Source: Planctomycetota bacterium (GTDB taxonomy: Bacteria > Planctomycetota > Phycisphaerae > Phycisphaerales > UBA1924). From it: DNA of 15,242 nucleotides. Numbering within the stretch: position 1 is the stretch's first letter; the number at the start of each line of letters is the position of its first letter. The position numbers and the translations under genes were made by a program. Under the pieces are notes generated by a model. The model was not told where the DNA came from. It searched no databases and was given only the letters and a program-made list of their open reading frames with translations. Positions 7,129-13,194 of this stretch are shown in pieces. The stretch covers positions 1-15,242 of the forward strand of contig JAEYTB010000227.1 in NCBI GenBank assembly GCA_023434205.1. Reading direction: 5' to 3'.

Positions 7129-7690
7129 AGATCTCGCGCGAGACGTCGCGGCTCGCCGCGGGCTTGGTCGCCCCGGCCTCCCGGAAGACCCGCTTGGTCT
7201 CTCTGAGCAGCTCGGGGAACTCCGCGCCCTCGAGCACCTTCATGACCACCGCCCCGCCCGGCGCCAGCACGGCGGGCAGCAGCTCGAGCACCCGCCGGCA
7301 CAGCCGCACCGACATGAAGTCGTCGCCGTGGCCCGTCGTGCTCGGGGCCATATCGCTCAGCACCACATCGAACTTCTTCCCGCTCTCTCCCAGCAGCACC
7401 GCCGGCTCCAGCGCGAACACATCGCCCTGGAGCACGTGGACCCGCGGCCCGAACCGCGTCTCCACCGGCTGAAGGTCCACCCCCACCGCCACGCCCCGCT
7501 CGCCGATGATCTTCTCCACGACCTGGAGCCACGAACCCGGCGCACAGCCGAGGTCCAGCACCCGCTTCCCCGGCCGGAGCACCCGCTTCTTCTCGTTGAT
7601 CTCGATCAGCTTGTACGCCGAGCGCGCCACATACCCCTCGGCCTTGGCCTGCTTGAAGTACACGTCATGGAGCTTCCGCGGCTGGGGCAT
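7088..7690 (-). CDS. rlmE: 23S rRNA (uridine-2'-O-)-methyltransferase RlmE (FtsJ/RrmJ)
   Basis: RlmE methylates the 2'-hydroxyl of a uridine in the A-loop of 23S rRNA (U2552 in E. coli numbering) using S-adenosylmethionine, late in 50S assembly. The protein is 200 aa, the usual family size. The SAM-binding motif DLGCAPGSW lies at 46-54. The K-D-K-E catalytic tetrad is present: Lys27 (SAYKL), Asp113 (SDMAP), Lys151 (VMKVLEG) and Glu186 (SREIFIV). The N-terminus 'DVYFKQAKAEGYVARSAYKL' is family-typical. The start is ATG 7690; an in-frame TTG at 7726 lies within the repeat leader and is unlikely. No Shine-Dalgarno site is seen. It lies 82 bases downstream of iscX on the same strand and overlaps the kinase gene tail-to-tail. 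Confidence 0.95.
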   Translation of the reverse strand: MPQPRKLHDVYFKQAKAEGYVARSAYKLIEINEKKRVLRPGKRVLDLGCAPGSWLQVVEKIIGERGVAVGVDLQPVETRFGPRVHVLQGDVFALEPAVLLGESGKKFDVVLSDMAPSTTGHGDDFMSVRLCRRVLELLPAVLAPGGAVVMKVLEGAEFPELLRETKRVFREAGATKPAASRDVSREIFIVGQGYQPPDPG

Positions 7691-7772
7691 GGGGGAAATC
7701 GCAAAGGGGCAAATCACAAAGGGCAAATCAGAAGAGGGGCAGGCTCCGGCTTTGCCCTTTGCCCTTTGCCCT
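7691..7772 (-). repeat. rlmE leader with heptamer repeats and an 11-bp inverted repeat
   Basis: The iscX-rlmE spacer is built from variants of AAAGGGC. On the plus strand three TTTGCCC units run in tandem at 7751-7771. Imperfect copies in the opposite orientation (GCAAAGGGGCAAATC, ACAAAGGGCAAATC) lie at 7701-7729. CAAAGGGCAAA at 7717-7727 is perfectly complementary to TTTGCCCTTTG at 7751-7761, giving an 11-bp stem with a 23-base loop in the rlmE leader transcript. The tandem copies allow the stem to slip register. There is no T-tract, so it is not a simple terminator. The stem ends 27 bases before the rlmE start codon. It could affect message stability or rlmE translation, or be a dispersed low-complexity repeat. 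Confidence 0.7.
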
Positions 7773-8009
7773 TTATTCCTCCTCCTCCCGCCGGTCCTCC
7801 CGCTCCTCGATCCACGCGGCCTGGATGTGCTCGAGGATCTTCTCGTTCACCGGGTGCCCCGGCTCCTCTTGGAAGCCGGGCAGCCCCTGCACGAGCTGCT
7901 TGAGCTCCACGAAGCCAACCCGGACCGGGTCCCGCTCCGGGTGCGCCTCGGCCAGGAGCTCGCCGATCAGGTCCGTTTCCAGCCACCCGAACGTGTCTCG
8001 CCCGCCCAT
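7773..8009 (-). CDS. iscX: Fe-S cluster assembly protein IscX
   Basis: This small acidic 78-aa protein matches the IscX (YfhJ) pattern. It has an N-terminal Trp (FGWLETDLIGELLAEAHPERDP, compare the family 'W.D...IG..L...YP..DP'), a middle 'VRVGFVELKQLVQGLPGF' and the hallmark NEKILEHIQAAWIEE at 55-69. IscX binds the cysteine desulfurase IscS and iron and tunes Fe-S cluster synthesis. It is slightly longer than the usual 65-70 residues because of a Glu/Arg-rich tail (REDRREEEE). The start is ATG 8009 with a GAGGG ribosome site shortly upstream. It follows the ferredoxin gene by 13 bases, the same order (fdx-iscX) as in proteobacterial isc operons. No iscS, iscU or hscAB lies in the window. Confidence 0.88.
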   Translation of the reverse strand: MGGRDTFGWLETDLIGELLAEAHPERDPVRVGFVELKQLVQGLPGFQEEPGHPVNEKILEHIQAAWIEEREDRREEEE

Positions 8010-8022
8010 GCGACCCTCACCG

Positions 8023-8421
8023 TCAGTGCGGAACTTCCTTCACCGCATTCCGGTTCCACGCCGGCACCCGCACGACGATCGGCCCCTCCCGCTCGATCAC
8101 GCACTGGCACGACAGCCGGCTGTTGCGCTGGAGGCCAGGGGCCTCTTCCACACGGTCCTCTTCCGCTTCCGTCGATTCCGCGAGGTGCTCGTTGCCCTTC
8201 TCGATGTACACGTGGCATGTCGAGCATGCGCAGACCCCCCCGCACGCGTGCTCGATGTTGATCCCGTGCTCCAGCGCCGCCTCCAGCAGGGACTCACCCA
8301 CCCCCGCCTTCAACTGGTGCTCGCGCTTGTCCGTCCCCGCCACGCCCTCGGGGTCTTCCAGGATGAACGTGACCGGGACCACGTCCGGCCCGTGTGGACG
8401 ATCTGAGTGCTTGAGGTGCAT
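8023..8421 (-). CDS. fdx: Isc-type [2Fe-2S] ferredoxin
   Basis: This 132-aa adrenodoxin-like ferredoxin carries the four cluster ligands Cys60, Cys66, Cys69 (HACGGVCACSTCHVYI) and Cys105 (SRLSCQCV). Extra Cys64 and Cys107 sit next to them. The segment EEDRVEEAPGLQRNSRLSCQC is highly characteristic of the Isc ferredoxin that donates electrons during Fe-S cluster assembly on IscU. It is about 20 residues longer than E. coli Fdx, mostly at the N-terminus (MHLKHSDRPHGPDVVP). The start is ATG 8421; a TTG sits one codon upstream. Only 31 bases separate it from the divergent glycosyltransferase gene, so promoters must be very compact; a TAGGAT at 8433-8428 (minus) just before the ATG hints at a nearly leaderless transcript. 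It is likely co-transcribed with iscX. Confidence 0.93.
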   Translation of the reverse strand: MHLKHSDRPHGPDVVPVTFILEDPEGVAGTDKREHQLKAGVGESLLEAALEHGINIEHACGGVCACSTCHVYIEKGNEHLAESTEAEEDRVEEAPGLQRNSRLSCQCVIEREGPIVVRVPAWNRNAVKEVPH

Positions 8422-8452
8422 CAACCGATCCTAGTCCCTATCCTTGGCCCCC

Positions 8453-9259
8453 ATGCCCACCGGGCCACAGCCCTCCACCCCGCTCGACCTCTCCGTCGTC
8501 GCCCCCGCGCACAACGAGGAGGACAACATCCTCCCCCTCATCACCGAGATCGAGAAGGCCCTCGCGCCCTCGGGGCTTTCCTGGGAGGCCGTCATCGTCG
8601 ATGACGGCAGCACCGACGCCACCCGCGCCCGCCTCCTCGACGCCATGCGCACACGCCCCTGGCTCCGCTGCGTCGCCATGACCAACACGCCCCAGGGACG
8701 CGGCAACGGCCAGTCCGCCGCGTTTCACGCCGGCTTCCGCGCCTGCCGCGGCGAACTGATCGCCGTCCTCGACGCCGACCTCCAGAACGACCCCGCCGAG
8801 ATCCCCATGATGGTCGGGCTCCTCCGCTCCTCGGGCGCAGGGCTCGTCCAGGGCGACCGCTCCCACGCCCGCAAGGACAACCTCGTCCGCCGCCTCGGCT
8901 CCATCGTCGGCCGCACCTTCCGCCGCACCCTCCTGGGCGACACCATCCGCGACACCGGCTGCTCCCTCCGCGTGATGAAGAGGGAGCTCGCGCTCAAAAT
9001 CCCCCTCGAGTTCCGCGGCATGCACCGCTTCATCCCCATCACCGCCGTCCACCTGGGCTACGAGGTCGCCGAGGTCCGCGTCACGCACCGGCCCCGCACC
9101 GCCGGCCAGACCAAGTACGGCCTGGGCATCGTGCAGCGCGCCCTCCCCGGCCTCATCGACCTCTTCGCCGTGCGCTACATGAAGTCCCGCCGCCGCCCCA
9201 CCACCAGCACCGAACTCGCCCCCGACGTGGCCCCCCAGCCGCAGGAACTCACGCGATGA
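8453..9259 (+). CDS. family 2 glycosyltransferase (DPM1/ArnC-like)
   Basis: This 268-aa GT-A glycosyltransferase begins its fold with LSVVAPAHNEEDNI. It has the nucleotide-binding DDGSTD at 50-55, the metal-binding DAD at 107-109 (LDADLQNDP), then RDTGCSLRVMKRE and the acceptor-side segment HRPRTAGQTKYG. This set is typical of enzymes that transfer a sugar from a nucleotide to polyprenyl (undecaprenyl or dolichyl) phosphate. It lacks the two C-terminal membrane helices found in GtrB/ArnC, so it would be cytosolic or peripheral like DPM1. The start is ATG 8453; the in-frame TTG at 8444 is unlikely. Its TGA overlaps the ATG of the next gene (ATGA), so both are coupled and probably act on the same lipid-linked sugar. 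The exact sugar is unknown. Confidence 0.9.
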   Translation: MPTGPQPSTPLDLSVVAPAHNEEDNILPLITEIEKALAPSGLSWEAVIVDDGSTDATRARLLDAMRTRPWLRCVAMTNTPQGRGNGQSAAFHAGFRACRGELIAVLDADLQNDPAEIPMMVGLLRSSGAGLVQGDRSHARKDNLVRRLGSIVGRTFRRTLLGDTIRDTGCSLRVMKRELALKIPLEFRGMHRFIPITAVHLGYEVAEVRVTHRPRTAGQTKYGLGIVQRALPGLIDLFAVRYMKSRRRPTTSTELAPDVAPQPQELTR

Positions 9260-9855
9260 AGCTCGGCCCCGTCATCGCCATGGTCCTGGTGCTCTCGCTG
9301 AGCATCTGGATCATGCTCTCGACCTCGCGCCGGGTAGCGCCCACGCCCGGCGCCGCCGTGTTCGAGATGCTCATCGCCAGCCACAAGGTCAAGGTCGAGC
9401 AGGTCAAGCAGGCCGACGGCACATTCCGGTATCGCTTCATCGGCGGCCCGCTCGCCGACGAGCGGATCATGACCGGGCCAGAGTTTGAGGCCCGACTTCA
9501 GGACGAGACCAACCTCGTCGGCCGCCCCTGGCACTACCGGCTCTTCAACGTCTCCACGGGACGGCAGTTCTCCTGGGTGGCCGTCGGGCTGGGCGGCCAG
9601 CTCATCTTCTCCTGCCGGTTCCTCATCCAATGGCTCGCCTCGGAGAAGAAGCGCCGGCCGGTCGTGCCCGCGGCGTTCTGGTACCTCAGCCTGGGCGGCG
9701 CGGTCGCGCTCGCCGCGTACTTCATCTGGCGGCAGGACATGGTCGGCCTGCTCGGCCAGTCGATGGGGCTGGTCGTGTACGTGCGCAATATCCGCCTGCT
9801 GTACCTCCAGCGACACCGAACACAGGACCAACCTCCCCCCACCGAGCCTGCCTGA
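9256..9855 (+). CDS. lipid-A-disaccharide synthase N-terminal domain (LABN) membrane protein
   Basis: The protein is 199 aa. An N-terminal membrane helix (about 5-22) is followed by a 70-residue soluble insert (about 30-100). A LABN domain then covers about 105-185: VGLGGQLIFSCRFLIQWLASEKKR, PAAFWYLSLGGAVALAAYFIWRQD, GLLGQSMGLVVYVRNIRLLY. LABN is a small multi-helix module, fused to LpxB in some bacteria and free-standing next to GT2 enzymes in others. It is thought to help handle lipid-linked sugars, possibly as a flippase-like partner. The usual partner, a GT39-type polytopic transferase, is not present here. The insert between the first helix and LABN is unusual relative to stand-alone LABN proteins of about 100 residues. 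The gene is coupled to the upstream GT2 by a 4-base overlap. Confidence 0.85.
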   Translation: MKLGPVIAMVLVLSLSIWIMLSTSRRVAPTPGAAVFEMLIASHKVKVEQVKQADGTFRYRFIGGPLADERIMTGPEFEARLQDETNLVGRPWHYRLFNVSTGRQFSWVAVGLGGQLIFSCRFLIQWLASEKKRRPVVPAAFWYLSLGGAVALAAYFIWRQDMVGLLGQSMGLVVYVRNIRLLYLQRHRTQDQPPPTEPA

Positions 9856-9924
9856 CGCAAGCTTTTGCACATCCTTCCCTAAACGGGGGTTGCGGCGCGC
9901 TCATCTCTGGGACACATTGCCTTC

Positions 9925-10560
9925 ATGCAGGTCCTGCTTGACGGTCTTCCTATCGCCGTACCGCGCCCTTCCATCGCGCTGGCGATCCAGGCCGCCGCCG
10001 CGGACGCCGTCAAGCGCGGCCGCATCGTCATCGAGGTCAAGGCCGACGGCGTCGTTCTCTCGGGCGAGGACCTCTCCAACCCCTCCGATGAGAACTCACC
10101 CGTCCGCGAGCTGGCTATGCTCTCGGCCGACCCCCGCCTGCTCGTCCGCCAGACCGTTCTGGACGCCGCGGACGCCCTGGAGTCTGTCCGGGCCGACCAG
10201 CAGCAGGCCTCCGACCTGATCCAGTCCGGCAACGCGGGCGAAGCCCTTGAGGTCCTCCAGCGCGCCTTCATCACGTGGCAGGCCGCCCGCGACGTCGTTG
10301 CCCGCGGCGCCGCCCTGCTCTCCATCCCCCTCGACACCCTCGCCCTCCAGGGCGTGCCGGAGGGCGCCACCTTCGCCTCGGCCACCACCTCGCTCCTCGC
10401 CCACCTCGCCCAGCTCAAGGACGCCCTGAGCACGCAGGACTGGTCCGCCCTCGCCGACATCGTCGGGTACGACCTCGACGCCGACGCCCAGACCTGGCAC
10501 GCCCTTCTCACCGCCTTCGCCGACTACATCAAGGGCCTGGGCCCGGGGACCCCTGCGTAA
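9925..10560 (+). CDS. hypothetical protein, helical, first gene of an unknown trio
   Basis: I do not recognise this 211-aa cytosolic protein. The N-terminus (MQVLLDGLPIAVPRPSIALAIQAAAADAVKRGRIVIEVKADGVVLSGEDL region) looks like a small alpha/beta module. It is followed by long amphipathic helices (about 70-140; LLVRQTVLDAADALESVRADQQQASDLIQ) and a further helical C-terminal part. There is no Cys, signal peptide or membrane segment. The start is ATG 9925 without a Shine-Dalgarno site. The 69-base gap after the LABN gene suggests a separate unit, though no terminator is visible. Its TAA overlaps the next ATG by one base (TAATG), so the two proteins are probably made together and may work together. 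Codon use matches its neighbours, so it is native rather than transferred. Confidence 0.8.
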   Translation: MQVLLDGLPIAVPRPSIALAIQAAAADAVKRGRIVIEVKADGVVLSGEDLSNPSDENSPVRELAMLSADPRLLVRQTVLDAADALESVRADQQQASDLIQSGNAGEALEVLQRAFITWQAARDVVARGAALLSIPLDTLALQGVPEGATFASATTSLLAHLAQLKDALSTQDWSALADIVGYDLDADAQTWHALLTAFADYIKGLGPGTPA

Positions 10561-11303
10561 TGACCGCCGCGGCGGCCAACTCAATCGACCACCTCATGGA
10601 GAAGGCCAGCGCCGCGCTGGTCGCCACGCACTACTTCGAGGCCGAGGCCCTCGCCCTCAAAGCCCTGGAGCGTGCCGCGAGCGCGGGCGACTTTGGCCGC
10701 ATGGCCCGCATCTGCCTGCCCCTCCAGGAAGCCCGCCGCCAGAAGCGCGAGCAGGCCCTCGACGCCGGCCGCACCGTCATCTTCCACGACCTGCCCCACC
10801 GCACCCTCCCGATCGAGCCCGGCTGCTACCTGCTCGAGCCCCCGCTCATCGGCATCGAAGCCGCGGACTTTCGGGCACTGTGCGACCGCAAGAAGGTCCC
10901 GGCGATGGTCCTCTGCCGCGAGCCATTGACCAGCCAGGGCAAGTGGCCCATCGTCGGCGTCAGCGGCACGGACCGCGAGTCGCTGGTGATCCGCGTGCAG
11001 GTGCCCCCGCCCCCGGGCTTTGAGCACTCCGCCCGCAACGGCGAGCACGGCCCGCGCCCCGGCCCCCCCGGCTCGTGGTTCATCGCCACGCAGGAGGCCC
11101 TCGGCGACGCCGCGATCGCGAAGGTAAACCCCAAGCTGCCCTGGGACTACCGCGCCCTGGACCTGCTCGAGTACCTCCGGGCCGTCCCCGACCACGAGAA
11201 ACTCCACCAGGCCCTCATGGACGCCTGCCACCACGCCAGCCGCGGGCCGGTATCAGACAAGCCCCGCCGCCGCGCCGTGATCGACGACGAGTGGGGCTTC
11301 TAA
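10560..11303 (+). CDS. hypothetical protein with N-terminal TPR-like helices
   Basis: This 247-aa protein of unknown function starts with a helical repeat-like segment (residues about 8-60; MEKASAALVATHYFEAEALALKAL, then 'ASAGDFGRMARICLPLQEARRQK') that looks like TPR hairpins. A mixed alpha/beta domain follows with strands RTVIFHDLP, GCYLLEPPLIG, VPAMVLCREP and KWPIVGVSG. The C-terminus has a short basic then acidic tail (DKPRRRAVIDDEWGF). No catalytic motif or membrane helix is visible. ATG 10560 shares its A with the upstream stop. Coupling to the preceding gene and a 13-base gap to the zinc-ribbon membrane protein gene suggest a three-gene operon. A role as an adaptor is only a guess from the TPR-like start. 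Confidence 0.82.
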   Translation: MTAAAANSIDHLMEKASAALVATHYFEAEALALKALERAASAGDFGRMARICLPLQEARRQKREQALDAGRTVIFHDLPHRTLPIEPGCYLLEPPLIGIEAADFRALCDRKKVPAMVLCREPLTSQGKWPIVGVSGTDRESLVIRVQVPPPPGFEHSARNGEHGPRPGPPGSWFIATQEALGDAAIAKVNPKLPWDYRALDLLEYLRAVPDHEKLHQALMDACHHASRGPVSDKPRRRAVIDDEWGF

Positions 11304-11316
11304 CAATGGTCAACGC

Positions 11317-11844
11317 ATGTGGGTCCCGTTCACCAGCCTCCGCCGCGCCTACGACGACCCGCTGACGGACGAGGACTGCCGCCGCTACACCCACTACGTC
11401 CGCACCACCCGCGCGGCACAGATCACGCTCATCCCGCTCTTCATCGCCCTGCTGATCTCCGCCGGCGGTTATGCCCTGCTGATCCTGGCGCGACACTACG
11501 ACTGGTTCCCCGTGCCCTTCATGCGCTCGCCCGCCGCGTGGATGTACCTCGCCTTCGGCGCGATCGCGGCGTTCATCATCACCTGGCTGCTGGTGCGCGA
11601 CTTCCTCATCTACTGGGGCGTGCGCGCCGAGGTCTACCGCGCCCGCTGCCCCAAGTGCAAGCACAGCCTGCAAGGGCTGCGCATCGATGAGATCGGGACG
11701 GGGCTGGACCCCACCAAGCGCTTCGTCCGCTGCGTCGAATGCGGCCGCCGGCACCGCCTCATGGACCTGGGCCTCACACCGATGGACCTGGTGCCGTTCG
11801 AGCGGCGGGTGGTGCCGGAGGACTTTGCGAAGGTGCGCCGCTAG
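11317..11844 (+). CDS. two-helix membrane protein with C-terminal zinc ribbon
   Basis: The protein is 175 aa. A charged N-terminal cytosolic segment is followed by two membrane helices at about 36-58 (ITLIPLFIALLISAGGYALLIL) and 75-97 (WMYLAFGAIAAFIITWLLV). The C-terminal domain has Cys111, Cys114, Cys139 and Cys142 (CPKC...CVEC) spaced like a rubredoxin-type zinc ribbon. I do not recognise a named family. Both helices and the ribbon suggest a cytosol-facing zinc module attached to the inner membrane. The start is ATG 11317, 13 bases after the upstream stop; a nearer ATG at 11306 is out of frame. Its TAG stop and the stop of the convergent DUF1501 gene share the palindrome CTAG at 11841-11844. 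Confidence 0.82.
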   Translation: MWVPFTSLRRAYDDPLTDEDCRRYTHYVRTTRAAQITLIPLFIALLISAGGYALLILARHYDWFPVPFMRSPAAWMYLAFGAIAAFIITWLLVRDFLIYWGVRAEVYRARCPKCKHSLQGLRIDEIGTGLDPTKRFVRCVECGRRHRLMDLGLTPMDLVPFERRVVPEDFAKVRR

Positions 11845-13163
11845 CCCTTCCTCACCACCACCGCCGGCTTGTAGCTCCCCTCCAGGATCTTCTTGCTGTC
11901 CGCCTTCATCCACCCCTCCAGCAGCCCCGCGTACACGCTGCGGAAGTCGACCTTGTACTTAAGGTCCCCATCATCCAGGTCGCGCAGCGAGGGGTGCTCG
12001 CCGATCACGCCCGGACGCACCATCGGGCCGAACAGGAACATCGGCGCCGCCGTGCCGTGGTCGGTGCCCTGGCTCGCGTTCTGCGCCACGCGCCGGCCGA
12101 ACTCCGAGAAGCTCATGGTCAGCACGCGCCCGTCGTTGCGCTGCTCCTTGAGCTCCGCGTAGAACGCCTTCACCGCGTCGGAGAACTGCCGCAGGAGCTG
12201 CGCGTGCCGACCCTGGGCGCCGCCCTGGCCGCTGTGCGTGTCGAAGCTGCCCAGGCTCGTGTAGTACACCCGCGTCTTCAGCCCCGCGCGGATCATCGAC
12301 GACACCATCGAGAGCTGCCGCCCGATGTCGGTCTGCGGGAACGTCGTCTGCGGCCGCCGCGCCACGGCCTTCCTGATCAGGTCGCTGGACACCTGCGCAT
12401 CCAGCGCCGTCCGCAGCAGGAACGCCGTGTTGCTGTCCGCTCGCTTGCCATCCACCGGCCCATCGCCGCGCCGGTTGAGGTCCATGTATGGGTCCGCCAG
12501 CGACTCATCCACCTGCGTCCCCGTCCAGCGGAACAGCTCCGCGCTCTCGAAGCTCACCGGCTTGATCTTCCGCCCCTCCATCGCCAAGGGCGCGGTCCGG
12601 CCGATCGCGATGCCCGGCGGCCCCGCCGTGGCCTCGCCCTCCACCGTCCCGCTCTCCCCCTTGCCGAACCCGCAGCACTCCGCATCGAAGTACTTGCCCA
12701 GCCACCCGTCCCCCGCGGCATTCACATCCGCGGTGTGCCAGATGTCCATCGACTTGAAGTGCGAGCGGTTCGGATTCGGGTACCCCACACCCTGGATCAG
12801 CGACGCCTGCCCGCCGTCGAACAGGTCCTTCACGCCCGCCAGCGCCGGGTGCAGGCCGATCCCATCGCCCCCGCTCACCTTCAGAAGGTCCTTCTCGGGG
12901 ATCCCGATCCCCGCGCGAGCCCGGTAGTACTCCGGCATGCCGAAGGGCACCACCGTGTTCAGCCCGTCGTTACCGCCCGACATCTGCACCACGACCAGGA
13001 TGTGGTCGTCGGGCACGCCCGGCACGCTCGACAGCCCCGCCATCGCCGAGTTCATCGCGTGAGCGGAAGCGCTCAGGAACGCCGGAATCGTCGCCGCGGC
13101 GGACGCCATGACCAGCCCGTTCCTCAGGAACTCCCGCCGCGTGTAAGGATCGTGGAACTTCAT
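11841..13163 (-). CDS. DUF1501 domain-containing exported protein (Tat signal)
   Basis: The protein is 440 aa. A twin-arginine signal lies at the N-terminus (YTRREFLRNG, then a hydrophobic stretch to SASAHA near residue 36), so it is exported folded. The body carries DUF1501 hallmarks: VVQMSGGNDGLNTVVPF, GVGYPNPNRSHFKSMDIWHTA, SLGSFDTHSGQ and FSEFGRRVAQNASQGTDHGTAAP. These Asp/His motifs resemble the metal sites of the alkaline phosphatase/sulfatase superfamily; the reaction is unknown. The start is ATG 13163, with GAGGA about seven bases upstream. It lies 31 bases after the DUF1800 gene, its near-constant partner in many bacteria and especially in Planctomycetota, so they form one operon and probably act on the same extracytoplasmic substrate. 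Confidence 0.92.
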   Translation of the reverse strand: MKFHDPYTRREFLRNGLVMASAAATIPAFLSASAHAMNSAMAGLSSVPGVPDDHILVVVQMSGGNDGLNTVVPFGMPEYYRARAGIGIPEKDLLKVSGGDGIGLHPALAGVKDLFDGGQASLIQGVGYPNPNRSHFKSMDIWHTADVNAAGDGWLGKYFDAECCGFGKGESGTVEGEATAGPPGIAIGRTAPLAMEGRKIKPVSFESAELFRWTGTQVDESLADPYMDLNRRGDGPVDGKRADSNTAFLLRTALDAQVSSDLIRKAVARRPQTTFPQTDIGRQLSMVSSMIRAGLKTRVYYTSLGSFDTHSGQGGAQGRHAQLLRQFSDAVKAFYAELKEQRNDGRVLTMSFSEFGRRVAQNASQGTDHGTAAPMFLFGPMVRPGVIGEHPSLRDLDDGDLKYKVDFRSVYAGLLEGWMKADSKKILEGSYKPAVVVRKG

Positions 13164-13194
13164 CGCTTTCCTCTTTTCCGCAAAGCCGCCCAGC

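Noticed and set aside
7691..7790. Possible short CRISPR or tandem-repeat array at the AAAGGGC repeats
   Set aside because: Units are only seven bases, lack unique spacers of regular length, and change orientation; no cas gene is near. It is treated as a repeat leader instead.
9856..9924. Possible terminator between the LABN gene and the unknown trio
   Set aside because: Only a 4-bp GCAA/TTGC hairpin around AAGCTT is present, with no T-tract, which is too weak to call.
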